Part shown: positions 52,309 to 60,692 of the stretch, one piece after another
How positions within the stretch are numbered: position 1 is the first letter of the stretch
Layout of the letters: every line of letters begins with the position of its first letter
Source of the DNA: Candidatus Obscuribacter sp.
Lineage (GTDB): Bacteria; Cyanobacteriota; Vampirovibrionia; Obscuribacterales; Obscuribacteraceae
Length of the DNA stretch: 64,000 nucleotides
Assembly (NCBI GenBank): GCA_016712465.1
Contig: JADJQZ010000001.1
Coordinates: 5,828,001-5,892,000, forward strand
Reading direction: 5' to 3'
Translations under genes and position numbers: made by a program
The notes under the pieces: generated by a model
The model's database searches: none
Told to the model about the DNA's origin: nothing
Seen by the model: only the letters and a program-made list of their open reading frames with translations

Positions 52309-53055
52309 TTATGGAGCCGGCACGGGAGTAACCACAGGCTTTTCTCCTTTATTGTATTGCACCGTGTAGTCTGTCTTATTCTGCGTATCGACCGTGGTAG
52401 TGAAGCCCTGACCTTTTGTGTATGCGGTATTGGCATCGTACCCGTAACTTTCACCAGATGCCGTGTTGTAATCGCGCCCCTTACTCATAGTACCACTGCC
52501 GGTGGCAGCATCGTACTGCCCATTCTTGTAGCCGGAGGCACTGGCGCCATTTGCAGCCTGGGCCTGAAAACCGCGGCTGGAGCTACCGCCTTCACCATTT
52601 TTGTACTGCCACTGCCCCTGGCGATCGAGACTACCACCACTGGCGGTACTACCAGAAAAGACACTCTGGTGAGCGGCGCCCACACCATTTTGCCAGCCTG
52701 TTGCACCGCCGCGCTGAAAGGTACCGCCATTACCGGTAGTGCCCTGAGAAGCGGAAGCATGCACTCCCATCCCCGGAGCCACTGCCGTCAAACCGGCTCT
52801 GCCGCCGGAGCCGCCATTAGGACCCTGGAAGCGAGCACCCCGAGCGGCCGCACCACCGCGACCATAAGCAAAAGCACCGGCGCCGAACCGTTGAGCGTAC
52901 TGTCCCTGCTGATTATAAGCACCGGCGCCACCACGACTGCCCACGGCTCCAAATCTTCCAGCCAGAGCCGGTTGCATGGCTGCGGTCAGACACAGTGCAG
53001 TGGCCACGATGAAGGTCCAATTCCATTTTCCTTTGTCGGCAAATTTACTGGTCAT
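52309..53055 (-). CDS. Secreted glycine-rich protein
   Basis: 248 residues. ATG with GAGGAG 5 nt upstream. Signal peptide: WTFIVATALCLTAAMQPALAG. The mature protein is Gly/Ala/Gln/Tyr-rich, with Gly-x-Gly strings and repeats such as SRGGAGAYNQQGQ and AYGRGGAAARGAR. The C-terminal half has a YD-type rhythm (QGQWQYKNGEGG, YKNGQYDAATG, GYDANTAYTKGQG). It is probably a disordered or amyloid-like surface protein. No enzyme motif. Confidence 0.72.
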   Translation of the reverse strand: MTSKFADKGKWNWTFIVATALCLTAAMQPALAGRFGAVGSRGGAGAYNQQGQYAQRFGAGAFAYGRGGAAARGARFQGPNGGSGGRAGLTAVAPGMGVHASASQGTTGNGGTFQRGGATGWQNGVGAAHQSVFSGSTASGGSLDRQGQWQYKNGEGGSSSRGFQAQAANGASASGYKNGQYDAATGSGTMSKGRDYNTASGESYGYDANTAYTKGQGFTTTVDTQNKTDYTVQYNKGEKPVVTPVPAP

Positions 53056-53260
53056 ACTATCTCCTCGCTTATGGTTTATCTTGCATGAACACTGGGGACA
53101 GTGAGGTGTCAGGGGTCAACCCTGAAAATCTCTGTCCGCCACTGACTACAAAGGCAATACGAACCAGCGGACCAAAAGTTTCAGCCGAATTTATGAACTT
53201 TAGTTCAGCGGCGCAACAACTCGCGTCCGCCTACTTATATTTACACCGGCAAGCGGAGCT

Positions 53261-56200
53261 TCAAGCTTTACCCAAAAGGACCTTGGCCCGGTGGTAGTGC
53301 TTCTCTGCTTCTTCAACCTTTCCTAGCTTCTTCAACAACTTGGCGAAATCGCGTAAAGAGTCGGCCAACTCAGGATTGTCCGCGCCCAGTTCCTGTTCGC
53401 GCAGTGCCAGCGCCTTGGCTAAAAGCGGCTCTGCTTTATCAAACACTCCTTGCTGGAACTGCAGCCCGGCAAGACTGGTGAGATTCTCCGCCAACTTGAG
53501 CGGTTCCGGCTTTTCAAAGCTCTCCAGGATCTCAACGGCACGACGAATCAAAGGTTCCGCTTCGGCAAAATTGCCCTGCACACAAATCACCCCGGCCAGA
53601 TTATTCAAATCATCCACCACATCAGGATGATGAGGACCTAGCTCACTCTGCCGCCAGGAAAGAATTCTTTCATAGGCTTTTTGAGCTTCAGGGAAATTCT
53701 CCTGCTCGTAATACATCTCGGCCATACCGGTGAGAGCCGAAGACATGGCCGCTATCTGAGCCAACTTGGCAGCATTTACATCGGCTTCGCTCATCTTGGG
53801 AAGGCGGGAACTGGAGGCCGCCGGTCGCACTGGAGCAGGCGCTGGCGCAGGTGCTGGTGCCGGTGCTGGCGCAGGCGCAGGAACAGGTGCTGGCGCAGGC
53901 GCAGGTGCTGGTGCCGGTGCTGGCGCAGGCGCAGGCGCAGGAACAGGTGCTGGCGCTGGTGCAGGTTCTGGTGCCGGCGCTGGTGCTGGCGCTGGTGCAG
54001 GAACAGGTTCTGGCGCTGGTGCTGGTGCAGGTTCTGGTGCTGGTGCTGGTGCAGGTTCTGGCGCCGGTGCTGGTGCAGGTTCTGGCGCTGGTGCTGGTGC
54101 CGGTGCTGGCGCAGGAGCAGGTACCGATGCCGGAGTCTTAACAGCGGCCTGGGGAGCCGCCTGTTCCTTGGCGCCGGTCGCCGATAACCCTGCAAACAGG
54201 GATCTCAAATCCATATCTTCCGCAGTACCGGATTCGGAGACTCCAGTCTCCGTATCAGAGGCAGAGGCACTCAGTTCTTGTCCTGCAGCCGCAGAAGCAA
54301 TGACTGCGGCAGGGGAGGACGAATCGGAGGCGGTCAGAGACGAAGGCTGCAAACTGGCAGACAGAGACGACATCAAATCTTCCAGACCGGGCTCCGGCAC
54401 AGCACCATCGGCAGCAACACCGAGAGCCGCTACGGAAGGTAGAGTCCCCTGATCGGCCGGAGATCCGGAAGCTTCCATATGGGCTTGGGCAGCTAAATCC
54501 GCCGGCGCTGCTTCACCCGGCTCTTCCAATTTGCTAAGCAGACTATCCAGGGACAGAGAATCTTCAACAACCTTACTGGTCACCTCATCCACTTCCGCTT
54601 CAGAGACTTGTTTGAATACAGCCGTGGTCTCGAAAGCAGTGGGATTGGCGCTGGCGGCTTCAGCCTCCGCCAATTCGGCTTCCGCCGATGGGGCCGTAGC
54701 CAGGGAAGCAATGAGAGCATCGGCGGCGGCACCACTCTCCGCCAACTGATCGGCATCCACAGGGGAAGCAGCTTCGCCTGTCAGTCCGAACATCTTGAGC
54801 AAATCACCATCACTCTCAGCCGCCGTTGGTTCCGGCTGCTCGACAACGGCCTCATTACCGGAGACACTGGCCATAAGTTCTTCAAGACTGGGCGCACTTG
54901 CCGCTTCCGCCACTGCCTGCTGAGGCTCGGAAGAAGACAGGGCCGACATTTTGTCCAGGCTACTGCTCATGCGATCCAGCACTGATGCCAGATCGGAAGG
55001 CGACTCCTGACCATTCACAGGTTCAGCGGTTTCCTCCGCTAAAGTACCGGAAGCAGCTTCAGCGACCTCATCACCATCTCTGGTCCAACCCAGTTCCAGC
55101 ATGGCACCCTCAAGGGTAAGATTCCTGAGGCGCCCCTGATTAATACAATAATCTAGAACCTGAGCAGATTGCTCCGCATCGAGTTCTCCCGCCTTCTCCA
55201 GACGATAAGCTTCCAGAGCTGCATTCTTGCCCGACTCTGTCAAATAGCCGGTCAGCTTGAGAATATCCACGAACATTTCCGGGGTCTGCCTGGCCAGTTC
55301 CAGCGCCGCGGCAATGTCGCTTTCGCTGACAACATTGGAGCGCAATAGTAAAGCCTCAAAAGAGTCGGCAACGCTTGACGAGGATTGGGCGGGGGCGCTG
55401 GAGACATGGTCCTCGGCGTCTCTATCGTGCACTATCGCGGCAATTCTGTCTCCGGTCTGAAACTGGGGATCATCGGACTGGCTGGCCCGGTCAACAGCAG
55501 ATTGCTCCGCGGAGGCCAGCAACTGCTCAAGGGATTTTTCATTATCCGGCTCCCGCAGACGCTCGCTGCCGGGCTCATCGAAAGAATCACCACCAACGGA
55601 ACGCATGAGTGTGGCCAGCGACGGCGCGTCATCGGAAATACCCATGGAACCGCCGTCCAGGGCAGACTCATAAGCGTTCTGATCGTTTTGACCGTAGTCT
55701 CCGTGCAACTCCGGACCATCATAAAGAGGTTGTAGCTTGCTTGAGGAAGCCCGGGGCGACACCGGCTCCTTAATTTCATAGCCGGGACTGCTTTGCGCTT
55801 CGGAAGGAGGCACATAGGTGCCGTTAATACGATCTTGAATTTCGGGGAAAATGCGGCCGGTGTTCTGCATGTGCTTGATGGCTTCGGCAGCTTCCTCCGG
55901 CGTGTAGCGGTCTTCTTCCACCACTTGCTGTACAGCCAGTGCCACAGAAAGCATCTCGTAGGAAATATAGCCCTGATCCACCATGATTTCGCCGATGGGA
56001 CGATCGCTGGAAAGGCCCAGTTCAAGACAGCTAATCACATCGGTATCGGTGAGGAAATTGGCCTTTACCAATAGTTCTCCCAGGCGGATTTTCTTCTTCT
56101 GAATTGGTTTCAAGGCATCGATGGCGGCAGAGGACTCCTCAGAAGGTGCTTCCACAGCCGATTTAATCGCCTCAGCGCGCAAAGCATCAAGCGCTTCTTC

Positions 56201-56743
56201 GCGCTCCATCATGCCGTCACGCACACGCACCTGCAATTCCAGCGCCAGGCGCAGCAAATGATCCGGAATGGAATTATTTAGTACCAGTATGCGGCCTAAA
56301 GGCAGACCAGTAGCCAGGCTTCTGCCCATGGCCTGTCCAAATTGTCCCTTGTTGATAATATTGGCATCCATGAGCATCTCGCCAAGACGATTGGTCTTGG
56401 TGGAGGCTTGCTGCTCGATGGCGATCTCTTCCTTGACAAGCTGATCGAAAGAAGCACCGGTCTTAACGGCAATTTTCAAGCAGCGCGCTGCTATGGCCAT
56501 GTCGATCACCTTGTCGCGCATCATAGATTGAGCATCGACGGCGGCCTGCAAATCTCTGTGATTGATAAACCCAGCCATTGTCAACATCTGCCCCACATGC
56601 AGATGCTTGGTGGCGGCATTCTTGATGGTGTCGTCCAATTGCTTCTGGGAGATAATCCCAGCTTTGACAAACAGCTCACCGATCAAAATATCGGTGGGGT
56701 AACGATTAGTGGTTGCGCCCTTTTTGAGAAAATTGAAAGACAC
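53261..56743 (-). CDS. MshEN-repeat protein with Ala/Pro linker and C-terminal TPR
   Basis: 1,160 residues, GTG start with GAGGGA just upstream. MshEN-type repeats at about 17-78 (ILIGELFVKAGIISQKQL), 116-177 (NRLGEMLMDANIINKGQF) and 217-278 (RLGELLVKANFLTDTDVISC), plus a weaker one near 463. No ATPase domain. The middle is acidic, Ser/Ala/Glu-rich and contains a long run of Ala-Pro repeats at about 875-980. C-terminal kinesin-light-chain TPRs (FPEAQKAYERILSWR, FAEAEPLIRRAVEILESF, FDKAEPLLAKALALREQELG). Same order as the protein at 26957, but with a far longer linker. Cytoplasmic scaffold inferred. Confidence 0.85.
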   Translation of the reverse strand: MSFNFLKKGATTNRYPTDILIGELFVKAGIISQKQLDDTIKNAATKHLHVGQMLTMAGFINHRDLQAAVDAQSMMRDKVIDMAIAARCLKIAVKTGASFDQLVKEEIAIEQQASTKTNRLGEMLMDANIINKGQFGQAMGRSLATGLPLGRILVLNNSIPDHLLRLALELQVRVRDGMMEREEALDALRAEAIKSAVEAPSEESSAAIDALKPIQKKKIRLGELLVKANFLTDTDVISCLELGLSSDRPIGEIMVDQGYISYEMLSVALAVQQVVEEDRYTPEEAAEAIKHMQNTGRIFPEIQDRINGTYVPPSEAQSSPGYEIKEPVSPRASSSKLQPLYDGPELHGDYGQNDQNAYESALDGGSMGISDDAPSLATLMRSVGGDSFDEPGSERLREPDNEKSLEQLLASAEQSAVDRASQSDDPQFQTGDRIAAIVHDRDAEDHVSSAPAQSSSSVADSFEALLLRSNVVSESDIAAALELARQTPEMFVDILKLTGYLTESGKNAALEAYRLEKAGELDAEQSAQVLDYCINQGRLRNLTLEGAMLELGWTRDGDEVAEAASGTLAEETAEPVNGQESPSDLASVLDRMSSSLDKMSALSSSEPQQAVAEAASAPSLEELMASVSGNEAVVEQPEPTAAESDGDLLKMFGLTGEAASPVDADQLAESGAAADALIASLATAPSAEAELAEAEAASANPTAFETTAVFKQVSEAEVDEVTSKVVEDSLSLDSLLSKLEEPGEAAPADLAAQAHMEASGSPADQGTLPSVAALGVAADGAVPEPGLEDLMSSLSASLQPSSLTASDSSSPAAVIASAAAGQELSASASDTETGVSESGTAEDMDLRSLFAGLSATGAKEQAAPQAAVKTPASVPAPAPAPAPAPAPEPAPAPAPEPAPAPAPEPAPAPAPEPVPAPAPAPAPAPEPAPAPAPVPAPAPAPAPAPAPAPAPAPVPAPAPAPAPAPAPAPAPVRPAASSSRLPKMSEADVNAAKLAQIAAMSSALTGMAEMYYEQENFPEAQKAYERILSWRQSELGPHHPDVVDDLNNLAGVICVQGNFAEAEPLIRRAVEILESFEKPEPLKLAENLTSLAGLQFQQGVFDKAEPLLAKALALREQELGADNPELADSLRDFAKLLKKLGKVEEAEKHYHRAKVLLGKA
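53829..54122 (-). repeat. Ala-Pro codon repeat
   Basis: About 290 nt of GC(N)CC(N) units with interspersed Glu/Val codons, a slippage-prone low-complexity tract in the middle of the MshEN/TPR gene. Confidence 0.9.
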
Positions 56744-57206
56744 TGCTTCCCTCGGTCATCCAGATAAAACTCTGTTATCTAACTTCTAAAATTGAGAGGT
56801 ATCCTGCATCAAATCTATACCCCAATCGCACTTGCATGCTCTCAAGTCAGACTTAGCGGTTGAATACTTCGAGCAGTCTTGAGCACTTGGTAGAAAGTGT
56901 GTCAGCCGCTCGAAAAACAATTCGGCTGGGCAAGTTGCCTGACGGAATTGATTATATTATTACGTTCCCGCCACAGCGGCACTCTAACCGAATTGAAAAC
57001 CAATTTCTACGGATCCTTGCGCGAGGCTGACAAACCACTGCAAAATGGCTCTTAGCAAGGAAAATATCGGACACTTCCCCTCTTAAAATCCTTAACATAA
57101 GGGAGCCAGCCCCGGAGTGGTTCCAAAGATTGCGAAAATTTGCAGATTTAAGGGTACATCTTGCTTTGACCGCATATTACTACCCTTGCCAACAGCCACC
57201 ACCGAT
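56744..57206. other. Intergenic region, 463 nt
   Basis: Divergent region between the MshEN/TPR gene and the two-component genes. AT-rich near 56941-56965 (GATTATATTATTACG) with a TTGCCT at 56935, but the spacing does not give a good promoter. No other structure seen. Confidence 0.35.
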
Positions 57207-57839
57207 ATGGAACCAGAAACCCGCATCCTCATTGTAGAAGACCATCATGCCACCCTGGATGGGCTGACACTAGGGCTGGAATCACAGCCAGGCTTCAAAG
57301 TAGTGGGCAGCGCCACGACCTCGGACGAAGGTCTCAAACTAATGAAAGAGACCTGCCCCGATGTAGTTGTGTTAGACCTTCATCTACCAGGCAGCCTGGG
57401 ACCGAGGGCGGCCCTGGAAGCGTTCAGAGCCCAATCCAAAGAAAAGACAAGGCTGATAATCTTTTCCGCGGAAGCAAGAGTAGCCTTCATTCAATCAGTC
57501 CTGGCCATGGGTGTATCGGCCTACCTGCTCAAGTCGGAGAGAGTGGCGAAAGTGGCAGATACAGTCCGGGCCGTCATGGACGGAAAAACCGGCATAATAT
57601 CTGATGAAGTTACCAAAACCTATAAGAAGATCACCCGAGCTGAAATGGAAGTCCTGAGCATGCTTGGCCGGGGCATGAAGTATCAAGATATTGCCGACCA
57701 CAGGCTGACTTCGGTGGCTACGGCAAGAAAGCAATGCGAAACTTTGCAACTGAAGTTGGGGCTTTCCAGTCGAGAACAATTGATCGCCTGGGCGGTTCAA
57801 AACGGCTTCGGCAGCGTCGATATCGAAGCCGTTAATTGA
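57207..57839 (+). CDS. Response regulator, NarL/FixJ type
   Basis: 210 residues from the ATG at 57207 (no strong site; the reading to 57117 lacks one as well). Receiver domain about 5-125: acidic pocket Glu11-Asp12 (IVEDHH), phospho-acceptor Asp57 (VVVLDLHLPG), Ser in IIFSAEA and the Lys in YLLKSE. A LuxR-type helix-turn-helix follows (about 148-205): ITRAEMEVLSMLGRGMKYQDIAD, then TSVATARKQCETLQLKLGLSS. The usual SNKEIA and TVKxH parts are altered to KYQDIA and TARKQ, so DNA recognition may differ. The kinase gene starts 48 nt later. Confidence 0.92.
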   Translation: MEPETRILIVEDHHATLDGLTLGLESQPGFKVVGSATTSDEGLKLMKETCPDVVVLDLHLPGSLGPRAALEAFRAQSKEKTRLIIFSAEARVAFIQSVLAMGVSAYLLKSERVAKVADTVRAVMDGKTGIISDEVTKTYKKITRAEMEVLSMLGRGMKYQDIADHRLTSVATARKQCETLQLKLGLSSREQLIAWAVQNGFGSVDIEAVN

Positions 57840-57887
57840 GCCAACCGCCCAAACGTTTATCGTCAAATCGCCAGAATAATTGCCAAC

Positions 57888-59339
57888 ATGAGCGACTTCA
57901 AGAACTTCATCAAAACCCAGATGGGCAGCGGGAAAGATCCACCCGACCCGGATGATGACTTGAGCCGCAACCTGCAAGCTCAATTCACCACCCATGCCAG
58001 AATTCCGCTGGAGGGGCAGATTGACAGCTACTCCGGTCGCTATCCGGGAGCCACAATCGATGACAAGCGCATGCAAGAGTGGCTGTTCAGTCAAGCGTCC
58101 GAATTGTCTCGGGCCCTGCTTCTGCATGCCCAGCATTATTATGCGTCAAAACTGAAAGAGAGCAAAAACTCAGGCAACACCGGTATGGAATTGCAGTTCA
58201 GCAATGCCGCCCGCATCGCCGAGCCGGTGGACTGGATTTCCAAACAAGAGCAACGTTCCAAAATCAAGCTCCCTTCTCATTATTTTCGCTGGAAGGCCAC
58301 CGGATCACTCATATTAAGCACCAGGGCGGGAGTGGGACTGATAGAATTTTTCATCGTGCCGCCCAAGGAAGTACCACACATTACCATGTCGGAGTTCGGC
58401 TCGCGCTTCCGCGGGCGCTTCGTTCTCAACCAGACGGCGCGCGGCTTTGTATGGACCAATAACAAAGTGAGGCTCTCACCGGAAGCAGCCTGCCATCTGG
58501 TGGAGCGCTATCTCGATGAATTACTGGAGTTCAGTAGCCCGCGAGAACGAGAGCGGCAAAGTCCCCTACCGGTTGACCATTTCGCCTTTAAAGCGGCCGG
58601 GCAGCAAAGACTGGAACTGGAAAAGAATAACCTGCTCTTCAAACTGCTCAACCAGCAAGAAGAACTGAAAAACCAGTTGGCGCGAGACCTGCATGACAGC
58701 GTCATCGCCGACCTGATGATGCTGAAACGCTACCTGTCGGGAGATCGCAAACTTTCCACAGAAGAGACAATTGAAATTGTGGACGAGATAGTGCTGCAAT
58801 TGCGCGACATAGTCAACGAGTATTCGCCCAGACAATTGCAGGAATGGGGACTAAAAGTGGGCATCGAAGACCTTCTCGATCGCATCACCAGGCGCACGGG
58901 CATAGAAACCCAGCTAAATTTCCAGGGTGAACTGCCGCGTTTCCCGGACCTGGTCACACTGCATCTCTTCCGCATCATTCAAGAAAGTCTGAACAATGTA
59001 GAAAAGCATGCCGGAGCCACCAGGGTCACCGTGCAAATCCAGGCGTCCAAATTCGGCGACTGCGTCTTCACCATTGAAGACAACGGGCGTGGCTTCGAAC
59101 CGGAAAAAGTAAGAGTGGAAGCCGATGGTTCACATTCCATGGGTCTGGAAGGCATGAAAGAAAGGGTAGAATTAATACGCTGCTTTTACAGGGCCGATCT
59201 CAAGATATTCTCCCGGAAAGCTCGCTTGCCGGAAGAACAATTCCTTTTAAGGGATACGACATCGGCAGATATTGCCGACTCGACCGAATCGCCGTCAGAG
59301 AGCGGCACCAGAATAGACCTGATCATCAGAGCCCAGTAA
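57888..59339 (+). CDS. Cytoplasmic histidine kinase, NarX/DegS-like (HisKA_3)
   Basis: 483 residues. No membrane helix, so a soluble kinase. The first 240 residues have no known sensor domain; a conserved-looking stretch is KATGSLILSTRAGVGLIEFFIVPPKEVPHITMSE. The dimerisation domain has the phospho-acceptor His269 in LARDLHDSVIADLMMLKRYL. The ATPase domain (about 355-460) has the N box ESLNNVEKHAG, the G1 box EDNGRGFEPEK and GLEGMKERVEL. Pairs with the preceding NarL-type regulator. The sensing mechanism is unknown. The next gene starts 28 nt later, so co-transcription is likely. Confidence 0.92.
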   Translation: MSDFKNFIKTQMGSGKDPPDPDDDLSRNLQAQFTTHARIPLEGQIDSYSGRYPGATIDDKRMQEWLFSQASELSRALLLHAQHYYASKLKESKNSGNTGMELQFSNAARIAEPVDWISKQEQRSKIKLPSHYFRWKATGSLILSTRAGVGLIEFFIVPPKEVPHITMSEFGSRFRGRFVLNQTARGFVWTNNKVRLSPEAACHLVERYLDELLEFSSPRERERQSPLPVDHFAFKAAGQQRLELEKNNLLFKLLNQQEELKNQLARDLHDSVIADLMMLKRYLSGDRKLSTEETIEIVDEIVLQLRDIVNEYSPRQLQEWGLKVGIEDLLDRITRRTGIETQLNFQGELPRFPDLVTLHLFRIIQESLNNVEKHAGATRVTVQIQASKFGDCVFTIEDNGRGFEPEKVRVEADGSHSMGLEGMKERVELIRCFYRADLKIFSRKARLPEEQFLLRDTTSADIADSTESPSESGTRIDLIIRAQ

Positions 59340-59367
59340 CCGACCGGTAAACAAAGGAAAAAAAATC

Positions 59368-60636
59368 GTGAATGCTCGTACCAAACTGAATGCGGCACTG
59401 ACTCTCACCCTTCTAAATTTGCTCAGCGCTACGGTACCACAGGCCCTGACCTTCGCCCCCTTCACCGGTGAGCCTTTTCCTTCGAACCATTCGGCTCTAG
59501 CCGCCGAAAAGGTAAACCTCGATTCCTACATGAAGAAGGTCTCCGACAAAATCGGTCCCCTCTGGAATCCGCCCAAGACCGAGGCGAAAAAGCTGACGGT
59601 GAAATTTACCATCAATGCCAACGGTTCGGTTGCCGACCTGGCCGTCGACGAGCCTACCGGTGACAAGGTCCTGGAAGAGCAAGCGCTGGCCTTGATTAAG
59701 AAGGCAGCTCCTTTCGCCGCCTTACCTCCCGGCATGCCCAAGTTGACAGTCAGCTTCGGTCTGCCCACCCAGCGCGGTGTCACCGCCAGCGGTGTGAACA
59801 TGCAAAGCTATTACGACGATATGTGGAAGCACATTCAAGCCGGTTGGTGGGTGCCCAAGCGCCTTTTGTTCATACGGGTGCCCCTCAAAATAGTTATTAA
59901 TAAAGACGGCTCCCTGAATGCCGTCAGCCTGATCAAGTCATCCGGCGACGCCAATGCCGACAAACTGGCCCTTGTGGGAGTGAGGCGAGCGGCTCCCTTT
60001 GCGCCCTTGCCGGAAGGCGTGGATGCGCCTTTCACGGTCAACTACACCATCGGCTATGACGGTTCCAAAGATCATTTCGTGATCTGGAACGGTCAGAAAG
60101 TAAATATGGGAGACAGCTACACTTCCGCAGGCGGAGTCAAAACCACCCTCAAAGATACAACCACGGAGAAGGACAAGCAATTTCACTTGCGCAAGGAAAA
60201 TGCCCTGATCAAAATGTCCGAGCTGGATGACGTCATTGCCGCCAAGGAGAAGCAGGGCGGCAGCGAGAACCAGGAGTTGCCGCCGATTCTATTGGAATAC
60301 GCCAAACAGCATCAATCTATAGAGGAGCAGAAACAAGCGCTGGAAAAGGTGCAACGGGCCCTCAAAATTTGCGAAGCCGCCCCCGAGAAAAAAGCCGAGC
60401 TATTGCGCTGTCTCGTGGTTGTGGGTGAAATGGAATATTCTCTGGGCAATCTCAAAGAAGCGGAAACTCTTCTCACCAGGGCCATTGCCATGAAGGAAGA
60501 GGCGATCAAGGTTAATCCGTCCGAAAAGGACGCTGATTACAAGAGCCTCTTGAACACGTACGCCCGATTGCTCTACAAGCAAAGCCGTCAGAAAGAAGCG
60601 GATGAACAATATAAAAAAATCAAGGAACTGGGCTAG
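59368..60636 (+). CDS. Secreted protein with two TonB_C-type domains and TPR
   Basis: 422 residues, GTG start with AAAGGA 9 nt upstream. Signal peptide: LNAALTLTLLNLLSATVPQALT. Two domains of the TonB/TolA C-terminal fold at about 50-130 (VNLDSYMKKVSDKIGPLW, LTVKFTINANGSVADLAV) and 148-235 (VNMQSYYDDMWKHIQAGWW, VPLKIVINKDGSLNAVSLI). They have no N-terminal anchor beyond the signal peptide. After a linker, residues about 290-420 form TPRs (SIEEQKQALEKVQRALKICEAAP, LKEAETLLTRAIAM). TonB_C usually contacts outer-membrane transporters; here it appears in a free periplasmic protein. Clustered with the two-component pair. Confidence 0.82.
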   Translation: MNARTKLNAALTLTLLNLLSATVPQALTFAPFTGEPFPSNHSALAAEKVNLDSYMKKVSDKIGPLWNPPKTEAKKLTVKFTINANGSVADLAVDEPTGDKVLEEQALALIKKAAPFAALPPGMPKLTVSFGLPTQRGVTASGVNMQSYYDDMWKHIQAGWWVPKRLLFIRVPLKIVINKDGSLNAVSLIKSSGDANADKLALVGVRRAAPFAPLPEGVDAPFTVNYTIGYDGSKDHFVIWNGQKVNMGDSYTSAGGVKTTLKDTTTEKDKQFHLRKENALIKMSELDDVIAAKEKQGGSENQELPPILLEYAKQHQSIEEQKQALEKVQRALKICEAAPEKKAELLRCLVVVGEMEYSLGNLKEAETLLTRAIAMKEEAIKVNPSEKDADYKSLLNTYARLLYKQSRQKEADEQYKKIKELG

Positions 60637-60692
60637 GGTTTGACCACTTCCGGCATAAACTAAGCATGCTTTAGTAGCCAGAGGTGCCAAGA

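Noticed and set aside
52210..53088. 292-codon plus-strand frame opposite the glycine-rich protein
   Set aside because: The minus-strand frame has a signal peptide and GAGGAG site; the plus frame has neither.
53766..54452. Plus-strand frame of Gly-Ala repeats (228 codons)
   Set aside because: Shadow of the Ala-Pro codon repeat on the other strand.
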